A program made the position numbers and the translations under genes. From Pteria penguin (Eukaryota > Mollusca > Bivalvia > Pterioida > Pteriidae): DNA of 64,000 nucleotides. The DNA is taken from NCBI GenBank assembly GCA_035048485.1, contig CM068588.1, positions 22,900,324 to 22,964,323 of the forward strand, written 5' to 3'. Below, piece after piece: positions 58,255-64,000 of the stretch. A model generated the notes under the pieces. The model did no database searches and had not been told where the DNA came from. It saw nothing but the letters and a program-made list of their open reading frames with translations. Position 1 is the stretch's first letter; the number at the start of each line of letters is the position of its first letter.

Positions 58255-58489
58255 CTACGCATTTTCCCTAAGTAGCTCACTCATGCACATTTTTATTGGT
58301 TAGTTTTGGCTACATGTCAGTGAAGGACTTTGTCATGCGGCTGAATAAAATATCTTGTCTTTTAATTATTTTACTTTATGGCAATGTTCTTATTCATCAA
58401 ATTAGATTTCTAATTTCTGACATGAAAACGAAATGCGAAAATGATGCGAGTAAAAATCTGAGCTCTCGATCCGATTTCGACAACTCGAA

Positions 58490-58612
58490 TGTAAAATACG
58501 AAAGTCACTGGTGTCACATGACTATGACACTAACAACAATGTACCACAGTGGGCATTCACGGACCTCTGGAAATCAAAGCTGAGACCAGGTGCCCAGGAT
58601 GTGTGAGCGTCT
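58490..58612 (+). repeat. Dispersed repeat R3, long copy
   Basis: Begins GTAAAATACGAAAGTCACTGG, continues CACATGACTATGACACTAAC and ACAATGTACCACAGTGGGC, then the R3 core GGACCTCTGG, GAGACCAGGTGCCCAGG. It matches 63222-63340 closely, so the R3 unit extends at least 60 bp upstream of the core. Confidence 0.78.
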
Positions 58613-58663
58613 CTTGTTTGAAAAACACGAAATCTAAACAATATATATCTATTTAACACAAGC

Positions 58664-58735
58664 AATCACGGATCCCTGTTAAAACAGAGGTGCGATCAGG
58701 TGCCATGGAGGAGTAAGTATCCCCTACCTATATTA
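58664..58735 (+). repeat. Dispersed repeat R3, core copy
   Basis: CACGGATCCCTG, AGAGGTGCGATCAGGTGCC, ATGGAGGAGTAAGTATCCCC. It lies 50 bp after the long copy in the same direction. Confidence 0.72.
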
Positions 58736-58791
58736 GTTGCAGAAATCTATATCTATATGTATTACGTACGTCGAAGTTATCGATATTGCTC

Positions 58792-58838
58792 TTCCACGGC
58801 ACCTGTTCAAATTTAGTTATTTCCAGAGGTCCGTGTCT
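58792..58838 (-). repeat. Dispersed repeat R3, inverted fragment
   Basis: CCACGGCACCTGTTCAAATT and TTTCCAGAGGTCCGTG are the complement of the R3 core. Confidence 0.55.
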
Positions 58839-60699
58839 GAATCAGTTTAATGTCTGACTGTTGATTTTGTTTGATTTTATGGAGTTTTACTCACTCTGAA
58901 TTCGCTATTTTCGATCCATTTTATTGCAAAATTTGCATTAGTTAAGTAATTTAGTTTTATCGAGTCAATTAAGTTTATAGTTTAGTAAACGGCATTGATG
59001 CATATTTTGTTGTACATGTTTTGATTTACATCATTAATTAGGGGTTTGTTTTATGTTGTTAAAATAATGATATATTCCAATTTCAACCAATCTAATGTTG
59101 TTTTAGAGTAATAGAACAATTGTTTGTGGTGTATATTAGGTTAACTAATTAAATGTTATACGAAATGTTATTATATTGCATTTGAAGTTGGGTTCTATGT
59201 CGCAAATCTGAAGAAGATATTTCGAAGGGGATACCATCGTCGAATTTTCTTGTCTCAAGGATGGTTCATTTTTCAGGCCTTCTTGTATTTGTTTGCTGTC
59301 ATGTTTCATTGACAACTTACATCAGATGCACAGGAGAAGTTGAAAATTCGAAACGGAAATGGACGACAGATGAAAAAGAGCTTAAAACTAATCTGCCCCA
59401 AAAATTTAATGAGATAAAAAAATGCGCACACGCGCACACACTCGAAAACAAACAGAAATATGAAAACCCCATACACTTGTTCAATGCCTCGTTATCGTCT
59501 TAAAATATAGAATCACAATGGGGGTTATATTTTTTCTAGTTGTCAATATGTTTTAAATTAACGAGGAAAATTACTTAGATAAAAGGTCATGTCGATACAA
59601 AATGTAAAGGGATAACAAAGTATCGCTCTCTCTTTGATCCAAGTTAATTCTAATTGCAGAGTTCTAAATATAATATATGATGTAATTTATTTATTATACG
59701 GTAACTTCATTACTGCTAATTCCCAGGCTACAAACACATATATTGTAAGAACATATGCTGTTCATATTAGATTCTTGGATAAAGGTAATTTGGATTCTTT
59801 GGAGATCCCTCGGAACGAGTATAATTAATTTTCCGTTCATATTTTGTGCAATACCGCTAGTGGTAATCTGCGGTATTTTCAACCATCATTTAGTAAAGCA
59901 AGTTCTCAAGCTGGTAATGTTATTGCAAAAGGTACAACAGATGATAACGAAAAGGCTAATTCGTGCAACTACAGAAGTTGTTTCGTACTAAATTTATATC
60001 AAAATCCGCATGTGACTGAACTAAACTGAAGATGTTGTTACATAATTATATTAAGGAGAAGGCATTGCCACATCGTTCCAATACTGTCGAAAAATTTGAG
60101 ATTAATTTGAATAAAATTTACTTTTGTTTAATAAATATGGTTTTATCAAATAATATCTTCCTCGTTTGATATTTTTCAAAAACAGGTTTTCATATCATAT
60201 TAGATTCTTTTTATATGAAGTACACACTTGAAATACATATGTAATGATTGAGGTCCGGTAAAATCTATATCTGAAAATTCCATCCAATTGCATAAATATA
60301 TTAATACGTCAATTAACTTTATTATGTGGTGTAATTTGTAAATCGTGTTCACTTCATATTTTTTCAGAACACAACATGATGTGTGCGTGGATCGATAGTA
60401 TCAAAAGGTATACCAGTATATGTAATGTTTATTTTGTTATACTTCTTTAATCCCTTGTTTATTTTGTTTTTCAAGTGATATTAGGGAGCAGGCTTTACTT
60501 CTTAGAAAAAGTACATATTGGTATTGACATTTTTGTTTGTTATTTCACTTCACGACAAGAATTTGCTTCTAAAATAATATCATCTGTCGAATGCATTCGT
60601 AAGAGATGTCAACCTGAAAATGATGCAATAAACTTTTGAATACCAACGTCTACAATGTTAATAACCTCAGCTTTTCCGTCTCACGCAAAATACTGCATA
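58839..60699. other. No confident feature
   Basis: An 80-codon plus-strand frame (59261-59503) begins with a hydrophobic stretch after Met and then turns lysine-rich. It could mimic a signal peptide but has no other support. The rest is AT-rich. Confidence 0.35.
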
Positions 60700-60762
60700 C
60701 CGACGAGTTCCCGGTAGGGCTCGAACCTAGTGTCGCTTAGACTCCAACCAGGCATGCAAACA
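60700..60762 (-). mobile_element. Possible tRNA-like SINE head relic
   Basis: CCCGGTAGGGCTCGAACCTAG resembles a B box complement (20 of these from 60711), followed by CTCCAACCAGGCATGC. Weak. Confidence 0.3.
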
Positions 60763-61032
60763 ATTGTATTACGTGGGTTCCAAAAAGGCGTAATTTGATA
60801 TGATATCTGCAATTATTATATGAGTATAGCTTGAGAATGATTGGTGTATGTATGGGTTCAGAATGAGTAAGCATATCCTCTCTTTCGTTATATATTTAAA
60901 GGGAACAACCATCATAGATATACATCCACAGTGGATTCCTCACTCTTATTCACGAGTCCCTGAGAACAATCTAATACCATGTCAACTACCTTGCATGTTT
61001 TAAACCCGTTTCGAATTAATACCATCAATAGT
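60763..61032. other. No feature seen
   Basis: Short spacer. Confidence 0.4.
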
Positions 61033-61208
61033 TCACTTGACCCATTCATACCCAATATCAACATGCATTATAACTAAGGCCCATTTCCTCAAGCTCAGTT
61101 TGTAAATAGAAACAATTAGAGCACCAATAATATGGTAAGTCATTAGTGCGGATTTAAAAGAACTGATGATGATTGTTGGAATGGAGTCTTCCTCCAGACC
61201 ATTGCAAG
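61033..61208 (-). CDS. Candidate exon after a strong splice acceptor
   Basis: On the minus strand a run of ten T and nearby pyrimidines ends TTTCAACTGCAG, then 57 codons follow before TGA. They start ACNGLEEDSIPTI and contain a hydrophobic segment (TYHIIGALIVSIY) with basic residues after it (KLSLRKW), so a single membrane helix is possible. No family is recognised and no upstream exon is identified. The open frame continues upstream of the acceptor, so the acceptor may be coincidental. Confidence 0.22.
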
Positions 61209-62330
61209 CTGCAGTTGAAAGAAAAAAAAAAGAAATAAGTGATATAAATGAATGGAAGGAGGTTCTATAGAACCTTATATGCTGTACACAGACGTATGCA
61301 CTTTTTATAAGGTATATAGGCTTGATTACTTGTGTTTGCCAATAACACAACGATGGTAGACTCGTTTTACATTGATGTCTTTAATAAAAAACTGCACTAA
61401 ATGTATCAACTACCTTATAGATAGGTTTAGTTCAATCTTTAATCGAAAATATCCATCTTCTTAAGTTAGACTGCTTTGTTCTTGAGGGAACATGCCGAGT
61501 TTTCCAAAAATCTATAGACATTAAATCTCACCCTACAATGTAGAGTACAACACGTATGTACCCATATTTTACACGAAATATACGAGTATTCAGAAAAAGA
61601 TTGCAAAAATTTGCCAATCTGCTGAATGAGCACCTCGTTGAGTAAAGCTATTCTTGGGTCATACACGTGCTAAATCACAAATGATGTACATATTTTTAAT
61701 TACTACATAACATTACTTTTTACTACATTTCAATTTCTAAGGAAGGTCTTCCATGACGTTTGCGCATTGCATTCGGCAGAGGCGGAATAACTCTACGTGC
61801 CGTTTCATGCATATTATTTTCTATGACGTCATAGGTACCGTTTTGTGACGTAGCACAAATTCAATGGCGTGTCGCATTATATGGATCGCTCCAGATCGAA
61901 TACGATCAAATAAAGGAACATTTGCTCATTTTTCCGGAAGTTATAAATTACATCTATACATAACGCTGGCAATCTTTTAAAAATTAATTCCAATTAGAAC
62001 GCATTCCTCTATACCTGGAGTAAAACCTGTTGAAATCCTGCAATGTGTTCATTCAATTTATTTAATAAACAACAATTTCCATATGTATCATGACGTGTCG
62101 GCCGATTAGGAATGACTCTTAGAATCGATGTGGTCCACTTTACAGAATCGACTGGATCAACTTGAAAATTCTGGTAATTGAACGTGCATAGATGTACATA
62201 GTGAGATTTTATTACTTCCATTAGATTAAAAACTTTACAACGGATAAAGTGCTATATATGTTATATTGTAATTTTTTTTTAACTCTGCACATTTACAATA
62301 TATTCATTAACATTATTGAGTAGAAACTAC
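61209..62330. other. No feature seen
   Basis: AT-rich; short minus-strand frames at 61466-61666 and 62009-62221 have no support. Confidence 0.4.

Positions 62331-62331
<1 letters not shown>

Positions 62332-62371
<40 letters not shown>
62332..62371. repeat. Poly-A tract
   Basis: About 39 A followed by GCAGCAGCAACAACAAC. No retroposon body recognised. Confidence 0.95.
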
Positions 62372-62670
62372 CAGCAGCAACAACAACCATGTGTATTTAT
62401 TCAGATTATATTTGATTTGTCATTAATCTTTTTGTCGCTTCGCGCTGTCTTGCTGTGTGGATTCGGCAGCTCTGAAGTGCGAGGTTTTTGTATGTTAAAC
62501 CATTCATTTCGTTAGTCTGGCTTACCTTATTGACACTTAGGAAAATGTATTATACAAAGGATTGAACTTTCGTACTTAATGTACTTATTCATTACAACAT
62601 AGAGAAAACCTTTATCAATGTTTATAATCGATGGTCAATGTCACGCAAAGTGATTTTGCTGCGCTTTTGT
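62372..62670. other. No feature seen
   Basis: Short unique stretch. Confidence 0.4.
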
Positions 62671-62671
62671 T

Positions 62672-62850
62672 TGTTTGTTGTTTTACGTCACTCATATAGT
62701 GCATGCATTGATGTCATGATTGATTCATGGCGTACTCATCAAAGGCAGTAAGGGATCTGAGACATTAATAGGTTTTTACGTGCCAAAGTGTAACTTGATA
62801 TTGGACCTCTACCATTTTTCTCTCTCTCTCGTTTGAAAGACGGAAAACAA
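62672..62850 (-). mobile_element. SINE family 1, diverged, with small insertion
   Basis: GTTGTTTTACGTCACTCATA, GGCAGTAAGGGATCT, then about 15 foreign bases (GAGACATTAATAGG), then TTTTTACGTGCCAAAG and GTTTGAAAGACGG. The head is lost. Confidence 0.65.
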
Positions 62851-63217
62851 CAAGTCGTGTCCTCCACCCATGGATACTGCGCTACTCTGGTTCTGATAAT
62901 CAAAGACAAGGTTATATGCGTACTTGACTTTATTCACATTGTAAACGAATTGACTTCCAGTACACAGTGTCATTCAATGGAACCAGGTTCAACAGATTTG
63001 GATGTTTTTGAATGTTACAGAGATTATTGTGTGATATGAACTAAATTTTGACATCAGAACATATATATAGGATCTTAAATGAAAATTCATTTCAGATTAT
63101 TTTTATCACATGTTTACACTCATTAATTTAATGCATCATATGAGTATTCTTACTACTTACGGCCCTTCAATGATGCCCAAGGCCTAAACTGAAACTGAAG
63201 CTGAAATCGAAAGTACA
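62851..63217. other. No feature seen
   Basis: A 68-codon frame (62833-63039, plus) begins in the SINE relic and has no domain. Confidence 0.4.
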
Positions 63218-63380
63218 TACATGTAAAATACGACAGTAACTGGTATCACATGACTATGGCACTAACAACAATGTACCACAGTGGGCATTTACGGACCCCT
63301 GAAATTCAGAGGTGAAACCAGGTGCCCGGGAGGAGAGAGCATCTGCTGTTTTGCTAGCCACGCCCGCCGTGAATGCCCTT
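63218..63380 (+). repeat. Dispersed repeat R3, longest copy
   Basis: GTAAAATACGACAGTAACTGG, CACATGACTATGGCACTAAC, ACAATGTACCACAGTGGGC, GGACCCCTGAAATTCAGAGG, ACCAGGTGCCCGGGAGGAG and CCACGCCCGCCGTGAATGCC. It shows the full order of R3. Confidence 0.8.
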
Positions 63381-63824
63381 ACATACATTTAAAAATCATG
63401 TTCATTGCAAAATTGACGTCAACCCAAGAGCCGAGACTCCCGTTTAATGACAGAGTTGTGCATGACGGAGGTACTCTGTGTTATAGCATAATTTAAAAAA
63501 TGTGAATTTTTAAGGAAAAACCTCACCGATCCTCTAAACACTTATGTGATTTGTCAATATGTGATTTTATTAATCCCTTATGTTTAAGATTCTCTCAGAA
63601 AATCGGTCTCCCATAAGAAGCACCTTTGACCGGTTTACCGAATTGGCGTATTGGGCTTAGCAAAATTAACTTAAAAATTGAAAAAGTGAAAGTGAAGGAA
63701 GAATCCCTTGAAGGACTGTAATAGTATGTTTCGTAATGATATTATGAGAGGAATATTAATGTACGAATATTCAAGGTGCCTTTTAATAAGATGTTATATC
63801 GCTGTGACTTTCACAAAACGCATA
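63381..63824. other. No feature seen
   Basis: AGAGTTGTGCATGACGGAGG with ACTCTGTGTTATAG at 63451 is faintly like the end of R1 (GAGCTATGCATGACGGAG, ACTCCTTAGTTTTAG). Confidence 0.4.
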
Positions 63825-63825
63825 A

Positions 63826-63872
63826 GTGGACATTCAAGGACACCTGAAATTCAGAAATGACACCACTGCTAC
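63826..63872 (+). repeat. Dispersed repeat R3, short fragment
   Basis: GTGGACATTCAAGGACACC, TGAAATTCAGAAATGACACC follows the R3 core, then stops. Confidence 0.55.
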
Positions 63873-64000
63873 TGAAATCGGTAGTCTCAATTATTGAAAA
63901 AGGAAAGCAGGCGACATGTGTTACATCAAACACTAGGTAAAATTAATGGAGATGTACAGTCTTACGCATTTTGTTAGTCATGGAGTTACGGCTCGAGAAA

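Overview
This is a eukaryotic, AT-rich, gene-poor stretch of genome, most likely from a marine bivalve mollusc. The inference rests on three things. There is no bacterial-style gene packing anywhere. tRNA-headed SINEs occur about every 4-5 kb. The reverse transcriptase fragment, the SINE 3' tails and several dispersed repeats look like sequences I remember from oyster, mussel and clam genomes; I could not search a database, so the group is an inference and no species is claimed.

I see no complete conventional protein gene, rRNA, true tRNA gene or CRISPR array. The only coding matter I recognise is transposon debris: a Penelope-like reverse transcriptase fragment (minus strand, 40341-40907) and the degraded C-terminal end of a LINE protein (plus strand, 11303-11800). 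Three short reading frames look more protein-like than background and are given as low-confidence candidates (29802-29939 plus, 30919-31098 minus, 61033-61208 minus). The window is best read as intergenic or intronic.

Layout. 0-10 kb: a 31-bp minisatellite (150-1110), two copies of dispersed repeat R1, a palindrome cluster, (AAT)n and (ATC)n, and a SINE with target duplication. 10-16 kb: a 650-bp fold-back element, the LINE remnant, a TTAA-flanked MITE and a composite repeat with a terminal hairpin and (TAAA)n tail. 16-25 kb: more SINEs, one with a perfect 13-bp target duplication; a nest of elements at 19.67-21.62 kb; a MITE with 15-bp perfect terminal repeats; and a 100-bp satellite beginning at the tail of a SINE. 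25-31 kb: a satellite of about 56 bp with about 25 units, then the first two candidate reading frames. 31-40 kb: mostly unique, with a palindromic hairpin, a second SINE family and a long (TA)n. 40-42.2 kb: the reverse transcriptase fragment, then a near-identical tandem duplication whose copies differ by a 178-bp block. 44-50 kb: three copies of an exact 58-bp repeat (R4) and a tandem repeat of about 170 bp. 50-54 kb: SINE fragments, R1 copy 3, a compound microsatellite and a Mutator-like MITE with 20-bp terminal repeats and 9-bp target duplication. 54-64 kb: mostly unique, with dispersed repeat R3 and SINE relics.

How the parts work together: two tRNA-derived SINE families end in a similar tail (AGTGACGTAAAAC-type followed by CAAT- or CAAA-rich repeats), which suggests one partner LINE moved both. 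R1, R3, R4 and R5 are repeat labels used only in this annotation.
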